64,000 nt of DNA from Antrihabitans cavernicola. GTDB lineage: Bacteria; Actinomycetota; Actinomycetes; Mycobacteriales; Mycobacteriaceae. A model generated the notes under the pieces. It worked only from the letters and a program-made list of their open reading frames with translations. It was not told where the DNA came from and made no database searches. The stretch is from assembly GCF_008297975.1 (NCBI RefSeq), contig NZ_VLNY01000014.1:51345-115344 (forward strand), in the 5' to 3' direction. This document shows, piece after piece, positions 1 through 10,565 of this stretch. The translations under genes and the position numbers were made by a program. How positions within the stretch are numbered: position 1 is the first letter of the stretch; each line of letters opens with the position of its first letter.

Positions 1-372
1 GGCCCAATCGATTCCACCGTCGCTGTCCATGTGGATCCACAGATTCTCGATACCCGGATCCCAGGCGCGGCCGTCCAGCACGACGGATGCGACGACTCGA
101 CCCACGATCGCGTGGATCAACGACGTCGCCACCGCCACAGCTGCCGCGTCGTTGCTCAACATCTCTTCGGAGGCCCGCGCATACATCTTCTCGATTCGGC
201 CCCCGTCCAGACCTGGCTGCAAACGCCACCACCGCCGCTTGCCCTGATCGGCCATCGCCGCAACGGCGTACACCCGGGGGCATTCCGGGTAGAGCCTGCG
301 CAGCCTGTCGGACGCATCCACAAATACCGACTCCCGTCGGCGGATCGGCGATGCGGTCGCGGCGTCGAACAT
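1..372 (-). CDS. FhuF-like ferric-siderophore reductase, partial (C-terminus beyond window)
   Basis: An uninterrupted frame of 124 codons runs off the left edge, starting at the ATG at 372. The visible N-terminal part (about residues 20-120) contains a YPECPRVYAVAAMADQ stretch followed by alternating helical and hydrophobic segments (ALIH-like helix near residue 90, then VVLDGRAWDPG). This resembles the N-terminal domain of FhuF/IucA-IucC-like (2Fe-2S) siderophore reductases, which release iron from imported ferric siderophores in the cytoplasm. The diagnostic C-terminal cysteines would lie outside the window. It is divergent from FecCD permease genes and shares an iron box with them, which supports an iron role. 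The family call is tentative; the coding status is firmer. Confidence 0.6.
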   Translation of the reverse strand, partial: MFDAATASPIRRRESVFVDASDRLRRLYPECPRVYAVAAMADQGKRRWWRLQPGLDGGRIEKMYARASEEMLSNDAAAVAVATSLIHAIVGRVVASVVLDGRAWDPGIENLWIHMDSDGGIDWA

Positions 373-401
373 CGGGGCACTCCTCGGGTCGGCGATTGAA
401 G

Positions 402-420
402 ATAGGTTAGGCTTACCAGA
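402..420. promoter_or_regulatory. IdeR/DtxR-type iron box
   Basis: The 19-mer ATAGGTTAGGCTTACCAGA matches the DtxR/IdeR consensus TTAGGTTAGGCTAACCTAA at 15 of 19 positions, including the whole central AGGTTAGGCT block. It lies in the gap between the divergent reductase (ATG at 372) and the permease (GTG at 477), so one Fe(II)-bound IdeR site could repress both directions. Confidence 0.75.
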
Positions 421-476
421 CAAATATGTGGGATGCACCCCTTCCCCGCACCGAATGCGCCAGGAGCACCCCGACC

Positions 477-1505
477 GTGACTCTCGACTCGACCACGCGG
501 ATCACTGCCGCCCGACGTCGACGCCTTCTCGGCCTCGGCGTCGTGCTCGCACTACTGGTCGTTGCTGTCGCCGCCAGCGTTGCGATCGGCGCACAACCCT
601 TGGGGCTCGGTCAGATTCGGCACGCGCTGCTCGATCCCACCGGCTCCGACGCAGACCGGATCGTTCGTGAGCTCCGGGTCCCACGCACTGGGCTCGCCTT
701 GATCGTCGGCATCGCACTCGGCGTGGTCGGCGCCTTGATTCAGGCTCACACACGCAACCCGCTCGCGGACGCCGGACTTCTCGGACTGAACGCAGGTGCC
801 GCCTTCCTTGTCGTCCTCGCGATTCACTTGTTCGGACTCACCGCATCCAGCCAGTACCTGTGGTTCGCGTTTGCGGGATCGTTCCTGGCCAGCATCGTCG
901 TGTTCGGCACCTCGTCGATAGGCAACGGAAAAGCCAGTCCGCTCAGCCTCGCGCTGGCCGGTGCCGCAGTCACGTTCTTTCTGCAGGCGATGACCAACGC
1001 CGTCGTCCTCAGCAACACGATCGCACTGGACACCTTTCGATTCTGGATCGTCGGATCGACTGCCGGTCGTGGCCTCGACGTGTTCTGGCAGGTTTTGCCG
1101 TTCCTCGTCGTCGGCGTGGTCATCGCGCTGGCGACAACGCCCAGCCTGAACACTCTCAGCCTCGGCGAGGACGTCGCGCGCTCGCTCGGCACCAATGTCG
1201 CACTGAGTCGGGGCATCGGGATCCTCGCGATCACACTCCTCGCGGGCGGTGCGACAGCCGCGTGCGGACCGATCGTGTTCGTCGGTCTGGTCGTCCCGCA
1301 CATTGCTCGGGCGATCACCGGGCCCGACTATCGCTGGCTCGTTCCCTACGCCGGGTTGATCGGCGGACTCCTACTCCTGATCGCAGACGTGATCGGGCGA
1401 GTGGTCGTGCGGCCGAGCGAACTGCAGGTCGGGATCGTGCTCGCAATTGTCGGCGCACCGTTCTTCATCGCCATCGTGCGACGCCGAAAGTTGGTCAGCC
1501 TGTGA
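477..1505 (+). CDS. FecCD-family ferric-siderophore ABC permease, first subunit
   Basis: Integral membrane permease of an iron-siderophore importer, 342 aa. A short arginine-rich N-terminus (ARRRRLLG) is followed by about nine to ten hydrophobic helices. The FecCD hallmarks are present: LRVPRTGLALIVG near residue 65, an IQAHTRNPLADAGLLGLNAGA block, and GPIVFVGLVVPHIAR with the coupling helix near residue 265. The GTG at 477 is preferred over the ATG at 426 because AGGAG at 462-466 is well spaced for it, while the ATG abuts the iron box with no ribosome site. The stop overlaps the start of the second permease (GTGA), so the two are translationally coupled and expected to form a heterodimer. 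Confidence 0.9.
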   Translation: MTLDSTTRITAARRRRLLGLGVVLALLVVAVAASVAIGAQPLGLGQIRHALLDPTGSDADRIVRELRVPRTGLALIVGIALGVVGALIQAHTRNPLADAGLLGLNAGAAFLVVLAIHLFGLTASSQYLWFAFAGSFLASIVVFGTSSIGNGKASPLSLALAGAAVTFFLQAMTNAVVLSNTIALDTFRFWIVGSTAGRGLDVFWQVLPFLVVGVVIALATTPSLNTLSLGEDVARSLGTNVALSRGIGILAITLLAGGATAACGPIVFVGLVVPHIARAITGPDYRWLVPYAGLIGGLLLLIADVIGRVVVRPSELQVGIVLAIVGAPFFIAIVRRRKLVSL

Positions 1506-2557
1506 GCATCGACTCCCGTCCCGCGCTCCGGGTCGGGCCCGTTTCGGTGGTGCGACGGCCTGCGATGGTGGCCGTCACGCTGATTCTCGCCGGCGTGCTC
1601 GCAATCGCGTTGTGCGTCAACATCGGTCGAGGAGACCTCCCGCTGTCGATCACCGACGTGACAGACATCCTGTTCGGCGGAGGAACTCGCGCACAGCGTT
1701 TCATCGTGCTGGACCTGCGCTTGCCTCGCGCAGCGACGGGTCTCGCGGTCGGTGCGGCGCTGGGTATCGCGGGCGCACTCTCCCAATCCATCCTGCGCAA
1801 TCCGTTGGCAAGTCCGGACCTGCTCGGCATCACGTCAGGAGCCGGGGTGGCGGCGGTCGCGCTGATCGTTGCGGGAACAGGTTCGGCCACAGGCCTTTTC
1901 GCGACGATCGGACTTCCGATGGCTGCGTTGGGTGGTGCCGTGCTCACTGCGGTCGCTATCTATCTGCTTGCCTGGCGAAACGGCGTCGACGGCTACCGCC
2001 TGGTGTTGATCGGCATCGGTGTGAACGCCATGTTGGTCGCCGTCATCAGCTGGCTGTTGGTCAACGCCGACATCGCCGACGTTGCCACCGCCCAGAAGTG
2101 GCTCAACGGCTCGCTCGTCGACGGCGACTGGACGACGCTGTGGCCCGTTGCCGCAGGCCTCGCCGTCGCGGGAGGCGTTGCACTGCTGTCGGTCTCGACA
2201 CTCGGAGTCATCCGCCTCGGCGACGACAAGGCGCGATCACTCGGCGTCGCCCTACAATCTCGCCAAGGGATACTCCTGCTCGCGTCGGTGATTCTTGCGG
2301 CGGTCGCCACCTCCGCTGCTGGCCCGGTCGGCTTCGTCGCTCTCGCGGCACCGCAGATCGCCCGACGTGTCCTGCGGTCCGCGGGCGAGCCGATCATCGG
2401 GTCTGCGCTGGTCGGCGCGATCTTGGTGGTCGGCAGTGACGTGATCGCGCGAACCTTGCTTCCGGTGGCATTGCCCGCAGGGATCGTCACCTCCGCACTC
2501 GGCGGACCGTTCCTGCTCTATCTGCTCGTTCGCAACAACCGGAAGGTGTCGGCATGA
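1502..2557 (+). CDS. FecCD-family ferric-siderophore ABC permease, second subunit
   Basis: Second transmembrane subunit, 351 aa, paralogous to the upstream permease: LRLPRAATGLAVGAALGIAG, then LSQSILRNPLASPDLLGITSG (residues about 95-115), and near the C-terminus AAGPVGFVALAAPQIARR. It starts with GTG in a GTGA overlap and ends in an ATGA overlap with the ATPase, giving a tightly coupled three-gene unit. Such pairs form the channel of FepBCDG-like importers. No periplasmic/lipoprotein siderophore-binding protein is visible in the window, so it must be encoded elsewhere or to the left. Confidence 0.9.
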   Translation: MSIDSRPALRVGPVSVVRRPAMVAVTLILAGVLAIALCVNIGRGDLPLSITDVTDILFGGGTRAQRFIVLDLRLPRAATGLAVGAALGIAGALSQSILRNPLASPDLLGITSGAGVAAVALIVAGTGSATGLFATIGLPMAALGGAVLTAVAIYLLAWRNGVDGYRLVLIGIGVNAMLVAVISWLLVNADIADVATAQKWLNGSLVDGDWTTLWPVAAGLAVAGGVALLSVSTLGVIRLGDDKARSLGVALQSRQGILLLASVILAAVATSAAGPVGFVALAAPQIARRVLRSAGEPIIGSALVGAILVVGSDVIARTLLPVALPAGIVTSALGGPFLLYLLVRNNRKVSA

Positions 2558-3429
2558 CGGCAAGCTCCGCGCCCTCGACGACGAACCACAGGACGATAAA
2601 ACACAGTCTGTCGGCCACCGCCGTCTCCCTGGGATACGGCGATCGCGTGGTGGTCGACGGTCTCGACGTCGACATTGCGGCAGGCGTGGTGACCACGATC
2701 ATCGGCCCCAACGGCTGCGGAAAGTCGACGTTGATACGCGCTCTCGGCCGATTGCTCCGGCCGAAGGCGGGCTCGGTCCTGCTCGACGGCAACGCCATCT
2801 CCTCGATGAAGACCCGTGACGTCGCGCGGATTCTCGGGGTACTCCCCCAATCGCCCGTCGCGCCGGAAGGCATCACCGTCGCCGATCTCGTCGCGCGTGG
2901 CCGACACCCACATCAGTCCTGGATCCGCCAATGGTCCTCCGACGACGAAGGCGCGGTTGCCGACGCTCTGAGCCTCACCGGCATAGCCGACCTCGCCGAC
3001 CGCCCGATCGACGAACTGTCCGGCGGCCAACGTCAGCGGGCCTGGATCTCGATGGCGCTCGCGCAAGGAACCGACATTCTGCTGCTCGACGAGCCGACGA
3101 CGTTCCTCGATCTCGCACACTCCGTCGACGTGCTGGACCTGGTCGATCGGTTACACGAGGAACTGGGCCGCACGGTCGTCATGGTGCTGCACGATCTCAA
3201 TCTCGCCATCCGCTACAGCGACCGGCTCATCGTCATGTCGAAGGGCGCAATCGTCGCATCGGGGTCGCCGAAGGAGGTCATCTCCGCCGAACTGCTCGCC
3301 GAGGTGTTCGACCTGTCCGCGACAGTCATCGACGATCCGGTGTCGGATCGGCCCCTGATCGTCCCGATCGGAACCCGGCACGTATACGGCGCTGTCGGCG
3401 GTCCTGTCGCGCACCGAGCCGAACTATGA
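2554..3429 (+). CDS. Ferric-siderophore ABC transporter ATP-binding protein
   Basis: Cytoplasmic ATPase of the importer, 291 aa. Walker A is GPNGCGKST near residue 50, the Q-loop sits in LGVLPQSPVAPEG, the ABC signature is LSGGQRQRAW near residue 152, Walker B is ILLLDEPT and the H-loop is VLHDLN. This is the FepC/FecE/FhuC subfamily layout. The start overlaps the preceding permease stop (ATGA) and GGAAGG precedes it. It is the last gene of the iron-box-controlled unit. Confidence 0.92.
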   Translation: MTASSAPSTTNHRTIKHSLSATAVSLGYGDRVVVDGLDVDIAAGVVTTIIGPNGCGKSTLIRALGRLLRPKAGSVLLDGNAISSMKTRDVARILGVLPQSPVAPEGITVADLVARGRHPHQSWIRQWSSDDEGAVADALSLTGIADLADRPIDELSGGQRQRAWISMALAQGTDILLLDEPTTFLDLAHSVDVLDLVDRLHEELGRTVVMVLHDLNLAIRYSDRLIVMSKGAIVASGSPKEVISAELLAEVFDLSATVIDDPVSDRPLIVPIGTRHVYGAVGGPVAHRAEL

Positions 3430-3455
3430 CCATTACCACACTCGATTTTCTTAGA

Positions 3456-3483
3456 TACGACAACATGTAGTACGCAATTGCGT
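3456..3483. promoter_or_regulatory. BlaI-type operator dyad with adjoining palindrome
   Basis: TACGACA-ACA-TGTAGTA (3456-3472) is a near-perfect inverted repeat of the TACnACA/TGTnGTA type bound by BlaI/MecI repressors. A perfect 12-bp palindrome, ACGCAATTGCGT, follows at 3472-3483. A -10-like TAGAAT at 3495-3500 sits 7 bases before the blaI ATG, so the transcript may be nearly leaderless and self-repressed. Confidence 0.65.
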
Positions 3484-3507
3484 CGGACCGAACGTAGAAT
3501 CGGTCAA

Positions 3508-3924
3508 ATGGCAGGTTTGGGCGAGCTAGAACGAGCAGTAATGGATCACCTGTGGGCATCCACGGAACCGCAGACGGTACGACAGGTGCACGAAGCCCTT
3601 GCCGCACATCGAGAGCTGGCTTACACGACGGTGATGACCGTGTTGCAGCGGCTCGCGAAGAAGGACCTCGTCAGCCAGCAACGCGATGATCGCGCCCACC
3701 GCTATGCGCCCATGCACGGTCGCGACGAGTTGGTCGCCAGCCTCATGGTGGACGCACTGCAGCAGGCAGATCAATCCGGTAGCCGCGAGGCGGCCCTGGT
3801 TCACTTCGTCGGGCAGGTCGGCCCGAGTGAAGCCGACGCCCTTCGCGAGGCGCTCGCGCAACTGGAAAAGTCCGAGGCGGCCAAGGTCTCCCAACGCGGT
3901 CAAGCGCCGCCATCGGACGGTTAG
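3508..3924 (+). CDS. blaI: BlaI/MecI-family transcriptional repressor
   Basis: Winged-helix repressor of 138 aa. The opening MAGLGELERAVMDHLW and the recognition region ELAYTTVMTVLQRLAKKDLV are typical of the BlaI/MecI/CopY family, and the C-terminal helices would dimerise. It is followed after 63 bp by an M56 membrane metalloprotease, the classical sensor/antirepressor partner, and preceded by a TACnACA dyad likely to be its own operator. The pair corresponds to the Rv1846c/Rv1845c arrangement of mycobacteria. The start at 3508 is chosen because the family begins there; the frame is open back to 3478. No beta-lactamase lies directly next to it, but a class A enzyme is encoded at 31022. Confidence 0.9.
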   Translation: MAGLGELERAVMDHLWASTEPQTVRQVHEALAAHRELAYTTVMTVLQRLAKKDLVSQQRDDRAHRYAPMHGRDELVASLMVDALQQADQSGSREAALVHFVGQVGPSEADALREALAQLEKSEAAKVSQRGQAPPSDG

Positions 3925-3987
3925 AGTGACCGCCGTGTCCATCTCGCGCAGATCCGTCCGGCAAAGCTGTCCGGTGATCATTACGCG

Positions 3988-4938
3988 ATGAACGTCACCG
4001 CCCTGGTATTTGCCGTGTTGGCCCTCGTACTCGCGGGTCCGGCACCGGCAGTTCTCAGCAGGGCAACGTGGACCCATCATTCGCCACGGGCCGCCCTCGT
4101 CCTCTGGCAGGCGATCGCGCTGGCCGCGGTCCTGTCCGCGTTCGGGTCCGGTCTGGCGATCGCCAGTCAGCTCCTGGTTCCCGGCCCCAACGGTCGCCCG
4201 ACGACCTCACCCACCAGGGAAATCGACGTTCTCGGTGTTCCGCTGTGGACCACCTATGTCGTGGTGCTCGCGCTGACCTTGCTGGTCGGTGCTCGCCTGA
4301 TCTACGCGATTCTGCGGGTGGGCGTCCGGACGCGACGACGCCGTTCGCGCCACCGAATGCTGGTGGATCTGCTCGATCGCACCGACGCAGGTGGTGGGTC
4401 GCCGCGCTCGTCGGACATCCGGGTATTGCAGGCCGCCGAGCCGATCGCCTACTGCCTCCCTGGGATCCGGCGACGAGTGGTGTTGAGCGAGGGCACCTTC
4501 GCCAACCTCGACGAATCCGAGATCACCGCGATCCTCAGCCACGAGCGATCGCACCTTCGGGCACGTCACGACTTGGTCCTCGAGGCCTTCACCGCTGTCA
4601 ACGAGGCCTTTCCCCGCTTCGTGCGCAGCGACTCGGCGCTCGGCTCCGTGCAATTGCTGATCGAACTACTTGCCGACGATTCCGCTGTGAAGGTCACCGG
4701 ACCCACTCCCCTTGCCCGGGCGCTCGTGACGTGTTCGCGGTCGACGGCCCCACAAGGCGCGCTCGCTGCAGGCGGCCCGAACACACTGATCCGCGTCCAG
4801 CGTCTCAGCGGCCCGCAGGGCGATGCCCGCAAGTCGTCAGCGGCGTATCTTGCTGCCGCGGCAATTCTCGTGCTACCGACAATTGCGGTCGCGGTGCCGT
4901 GGTTGGTAGAGCTGAATCGGCTGTTCCAGAGCCGGTAG
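3988..4938 (+). CDS. M56-family membrane zinc metallopeptidase (BlaR1-like)
   Basis: 316 aa. Three hydrophobic segments lie in the first 110 residues (about 1-22, 33-52 and 85-108), then a peptidase domain with the zinc motif HERSH (HExxH) near residue 180 and the downstream E in LIELLADDSAVK. A final membrane helix lies near residue 290. BlaR1-type M56 proteases cleave or trigger cleavage of BlaI repressors after a cell-envelope signal. Unlike BlaR1/MecR1 there is no extracytoplasmic penicillin-binding domain, as in mycobacterial Rv1845c, so the inducing signal is unclear. Confidence 0.85.
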   Translation: MNVTALVFAVLALVLAGPAPAVLSRATWTHHSPRAALVLWQAIALAAVLSAFGSGLAIASQLLVPGPNGRPTTSPTREIDVLGVPLWTTYVVVLALTLLVGARLIYAILRVGVRTRRRRSRHRMLVDLLDRTDAGGGSPRSSDIRVLQAAEPIAYCLPGIRRRVVLSEGTFANLDESEITAILSHERSHLRARHDLVLEAFTAVNEAFPRFVRSDSALGSVQLLIELLADDSAVKVTGPTPLARALVTCSRSTAPQGALAAGGPNTLIRVQRLSGPQGDARKSSAAYLAAAAILVLPTIAVAVPWLVELNRLFQSR

Positions 4939-5190
4939 TACCAAGTAGTCGGAGCACCGAGCAGTCGGCCAGGTCACACTCGGGCGACACCCGCGAGACG
5001 GCGCCGGTCGCGTAGACTCGACAACGGCCGCCATCGCGGCCGATTTCCATGAAATGGCCCATTCGCCCGTATTTGCGCGTCGACGGACTCGTCGACCGGG
5101 CGGAGAGTGCCCAGGCTCGTCCCACTGTGCGTGCTGCATGACAGCTACCGCTCCGCGACGTGCCCTATGTCCGGAGAGGTACCACCCCGC

Positions 5191-6768
5191 GTGACTAACG
5201 CTGTGCAAGATACTGCTGTTCAAGATAATGCTGTTCACGAGACGGCCGCACCGACCACACCCGAGATCACCTTCACCGACCTCGGCTTGCCCGACGCCTT
5301 GGTGAACGCACTCTCGAAGAACTCCATCACCGTTCCGTCGCCGATTCAGGCGAAGGCACTCCCCGACGCGCTCGCGGGCCGCAACGTCCTCGGCCGCGCA
5401 CAGACGGGTTCCGGCAAGACGCTCGCGTTCGGTCTGCCGATGCTCACCCGGCTGGCGCGCCACACCGATCGCCCCGCTGCCAAGCGTCCCCGCGCACTCG
5501 TCCTGGTTCCGACCCGCGAGCTCGCCTTCCAGGTCGTCGAATCGCTCGGCACCTACGCGGGTGCACTCGGCCTCACCGTGCGTCCCGCCGTGGGTGGTAC
5601 GCCGTTCGGCAAGCAGGCCGATCAGCTGCGTCGCGGCGTCGACATCCTCGTCGCCACCCCCGGTCGCCTGGGCGATCACCTGCGTCAGGGCACCGCCATA
5701 CTCGACGCCATCGAGATCACCGCGCTCGACGAAGCAGACCAGATGGCCGACATGGGCTTCCTCCCCGAAGTGCGCTCCATCCTCGGCGACACGCGAGACG
5801 ACGGCCAGCGTCTGCTGTTCTCGGCAACCCTGGACCGCGAGGTCCAGTCGTTGGTTCGCCAGTTCCTGCCCGACCACGTCCAGCACTCCACCGCGGACGG
5901 TCGCGCGAGCGTGAACACGATGGACCACTACGTCCTGCTCGTCGACCGCGGCAACAAGGACAAGGTGCTCGCCGAGATCGGCGCCCGATCGGGCGGTCGC
6001 ACCATCATGTTCGCCCGCACCAAGCTGGGCTGCGAGGGCATCACGGATCGCCTTCGCGCAGTGGGCATTGCAGCCGAATCACTGCACGGCGGCAAGGCGC
6101 AGAACCAGCGCACCCGCGTGCTCGAGCGTTTCAAGAACGGTCGCACCCCGGTTCTGGTGGCCACCGACGTCGCCGCCCGCGGCATCCACGTCGACGGGAT
6201 CGACCTGGTCGTTCACGTGGACCCGCCTGCCGATCACAAGGACTACCTGCACCGAGCAGGCCGGACCGCTCGCGCAGGCGAGAAGGGCACCGTCGTCGCG
6301 ATCGTGCTGCCGAACCAGCGCAACATGATGCGCAAGCTCACCTCGATGGCCGGTGTGAAGACGACGCCGGTGCCGGTTGCACCGGGCTCCGACCAGCTCG
6401 CATCGATCACCGGCGCCCAGCAGCCCACCGGAGAACCGTTGCGGCAGAGCGCTTCCTACACCGATCGCCGCAACTCCTTCGACGGTCGCTCGCGGCCGCC
6501 GCGTCGCGAAGGTGGCGGCGGCTACCGCGGCAACGCTCCCCGCGAGGGCGGCTACCGCGGCGGCGACAGCCAGCGCAGCGAAGGTGGCTACCGCGGCCAG
6601 GGCGGGCCTCGCCGCGAGAGCGCGCCACGAGACGGCGGCTTCCGCGCAGAAGGCCGCCCCGAGCGCCGGGACAGCTCGGCAGCACCGCGCACGTCGGGTG
6701 GCTTCCGAGCCCGCACCGGTGACAGCTCGTACGGCGGATTCGAAAGGCGCTCGAACCGGAGTGCGTGA
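5191..6768 (+). CDS. DEAD-box ATP-dependent RNA helicase with RGG-rich tail
   Basis: 525 aa. The Q motif region (FTDLGLPDALVNAL, PSPIQAKALP), motif I AQTGSGKT, Ia PTRELAFQ, motif II as DEAD (LDEADQMADMGF), motif III SAT, and C-terminal motifs ATDVAARGIHVDGID and HRAGRTARAGEKG are all present. After residue 430 comes a basic low-complexity tail with repeated GGYRG and RRE blocks, as in cold-shock/RNA-remodelling helicases. The GTG at 5191 is favoured because GGAGAGG lies about 11 bases upstream; an ATG exists at 5167. The 250-bp region before it holds several small hairpins and no gene, suggesting a structured leader. A second helicase follows 12 bp downstream. Confidence 0.92.
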   Translation: MTNAVQDTAVQDNAVHETAAPTTPEITFTDLGLPDALVNALSKNSITVPSPIQAKALPDALAGRNVLGRAQTGSGKTLAFGLPMLTRLARHTDRPAAKRPRALVLVPTRELAFQVVESLGTYAGALGLTVRPAVGGTPFGKQADQLRRGVDILVATPGRLGDHLRQGTAILDAIEITALDEADQMADMGFLPEVRSILGDTRDDGQRLLFSATLDREVQSLVRQFLPDHVQHSTADGRASVNTMDHYVLLVDRGNKDKVLAEIGARSGGRTIMFARTKLGCEGITDRLRAVGIAAESLHGGKAQNQRTRVLERFKNGRTPVLVATDVAARGIHVDGIDLVVHVDPPADHKDYLHRAGRTARAGEKGTVVAIVLPNQRNMMRKLTSMAGVKTTPVPVAPGSDQLASITGAQQPTGEPLRQSASYTDRRNSFDGRSRPPRREGGGGYRGNAPREGGYRGGDSQRSEGGYRGQGGPRRESAPRDGGFRAEGRPERRDSSAAPRTSGGFRARTGDSSYGGFERRSNRSA

Positions 6769-6780
6769 GACACCGGGCGC

Positions 6781-8067
6781 ATGACGACCGACGCGACGTT
6801 CGGCCGGCTCGGCCTACCAGCCGTGCTGGTCCAAGCGCTGCGCCGAGCAGGCTTCGTGGCACCGTTCGCCATCCAGTCGGCGTGCATCCCGGATGTGTTG
6901 GCGGGCAAAGACGTTCTCGGCCGAGCCCCCACCGGATCGGGTAAGACGCTGGCCTTCGGTCTACCGATGCTCGCTCGGCTCGCTGGGGCCCCCAGCAAGC
7001 CGAGCAGCCCTCGGGGCCTGATCCTTGCACCCACGCGTGAACTCGCCGTCCAGATCGAGCAAGCACTCGACGATCCAGCTCTCGCGCTGGGACTTCGGGT
7101 GGCCGCGGTCGTCGGCGGAATTCCTCTGAAGCGGCAAACGGAGCGGCTCGGTCGTGGCGTCGATCTACTGATCGCAACGCCCGGCCGATTGCAAGACCAC
7201 CTCGATCAGGGCTCGGTCGCCCTCGATGCCGTCGCGATCACCACCATCGACGAAGCCGATCGCATGGCAGACATGGGCTTCTTGCCTCCGGTCCGCAAAA
7301 TTCTCGATGCCACGCCGAAAGACGGTCAGCGCCTGCTGTTCTCGGCAACTCTCGACGCAGATGTGGACACTCTCGTCACCTCGTATCTGCATTCACCGGT
7401 CACGCATTCGACAGCACCGGTGGAAGCGACTTTGACGACGATGACCCACCACCTGCTGTTCGTCAGCAAGACGGACAAGTGGCAAGTCGCCGCCGAAATC
7501 GCCGCTCGCAGTGGCCGAACCATCATGTTCTGCCGGACCAAGCACGGTGTCGACCGTCTCGAGACACAGCTGCTGGCTGCGGGCATCGCGTGTGGTGCGC
7601 TGCACGGCGGCCGCACTCAGGGCAACCGCACCCGCACCCTGGCCCAGTTCGGGGACGGCACAACACCGGTGCTGATCGCTACCGACGTCGCGGCCCGCGG
7701 CATCCACGTCGACGACGTAACGCTGGTGGTTCACGTCGATCCGCCCACCGAGGCCAAGGACTATCTCCATCGCGCCGGACGCACCGCACGGGCCGGTGAC
7801 GACGGCGTCGTCGTGACGCTGGTGACCGAGGACGAACGCGACCTCGTCGCCAAAGTCACTCGCAAGGCCGGTGTAGAGATCATCGGGATCGAGGTGCGCC
7901 CCGGCAGTCGCGAACTCGCCGAGATCACCGGCGCGCGTGCACCATCCGGCATCCCGATCGAGAAACCGACTCCGCCCGCGGCCGCGCCGCCACGCCGAAA
8001 GTCACGTGTTCCGATCGACGCTCAGCCGACCCGCCACCGCGGCAACCGTCGACGCGGCTCACACTGA
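6781..8067 (+). CDS. DEAD-box-family ATP-dependent RNA helicase (second, DEAD variant DEAD)
   Basis: 428 aa, closely paralogous to the upstream helicase but with a short tail. Q motif FGRLGLPAVLVQAL, motif I APTGSGKT, Ia PTRELAVQ, motif II DEAD (IDEADRMADMGF), motif III SATLDA, motif V ATDVAARGIHVDD and motif VI HRAGRTARAGDDG are visible. The C-terminus ends in a short basic stretch (PRRKSRVPIDAQPTRHRGNRRR) instead of RGG repeats. It starts 12 bp after the first helicase, so both probably share a transcript. The pair looks like a local duplication followed by tail divergence. Confidence 0.92.
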   Translation: MTTDATFGRLGLPAVLVQALRRAGFVAPFAIQSACIPDVLAGKDVLGRAPTGSGKTLAFGLPMLARLAGAPSKPSSPRGLILAPTRELAVQIEQALDDPALALGLRVAAVVGGIPLKRQTERLGRGVDLLIATPGRLQDHLDQGSVALDAVAITTIDEADRMADMGFLPPVRKILDATPKDGQRLLFSATLDADVDTLVTSYLHSPVTHSTAPVEATLTTMTHHLLFVSKTDKWQVAAEIAARSGRTIMFCRTKHGVDRLETQLLAAGIACGALHGGRTQGNRTRTLAQFGDGTTPVLIATDVAARGIHVDDVTLVVHVDPPTEAKDYLHRAGRTARAGDDGVVVTLVTEDERDLVAKVTRKAGVEIIGIEVRPGSRELAEITGARAPSGIPIEKPTPPAAAPPRRKSRVPIDAQPTRHRGNRRRGSH

Positions 8068-8071
8068 TCCG

Positions 8072-10359
<2,288 letters not shown>

Positions 10360-10421
10360 CTGCCGCCCGACTGCTCCTACCGGTAATGTGTGGGGACCTG
10401 TCACCCAGCGAAAGGAATCAG

Positions 10422-10562
10422 GTGCCCGAGGCACCCGTAACCACAACCGTCGACTCCGCAAGCGAGCACGGCGATGAGGGCTCGACATCGGAGGGCCCCT
10501 CTACGGAGCCGGGCGACAAACCCGGCGCTCCAACACGGTCCAACTCCACGCGGTGGCGATAG
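10422..10562 (+). CDS. Possible small acidic protein, 46 aa
   Basis: A GTG at 10422 preceded by AAAGGA at 10411-10416 opens a 46-residue frame ending 3 bases before the CNNM start at 10566. The peptide (opening VPEAPVTTTVDSASEHGDEG) is rich in Ser, Thr, Glu and Pro, with no hydrophobic segment. The CNNM gene itself lacks a clear ribosome site, so translation of this leader could feed ribosomes to it. No family is recognised and it may be just a leader peptide or chance. Confidence 0.35.
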   Translation: MPEAPVTTTVDSASEHGDEGSTSEGPSTEPGDKPGAPTRSNSTRWR

Positions 10563-10565
10563 CCC

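Noticed and set aside
426..476. ATG at 426 as start of the first FecCD permease
   Set aside because: It abuts the iron box and has no ribosome site; GTG at 477 has AGGAG and gives a normal family N-terminus.
6500..6720. Apparent tandem DNA repeats in the first helicase gene
   Set aside because: They encode the GGYRG/RRE low-complexity tail and vary at wobble positions; a protein feature, not a separate repeat.
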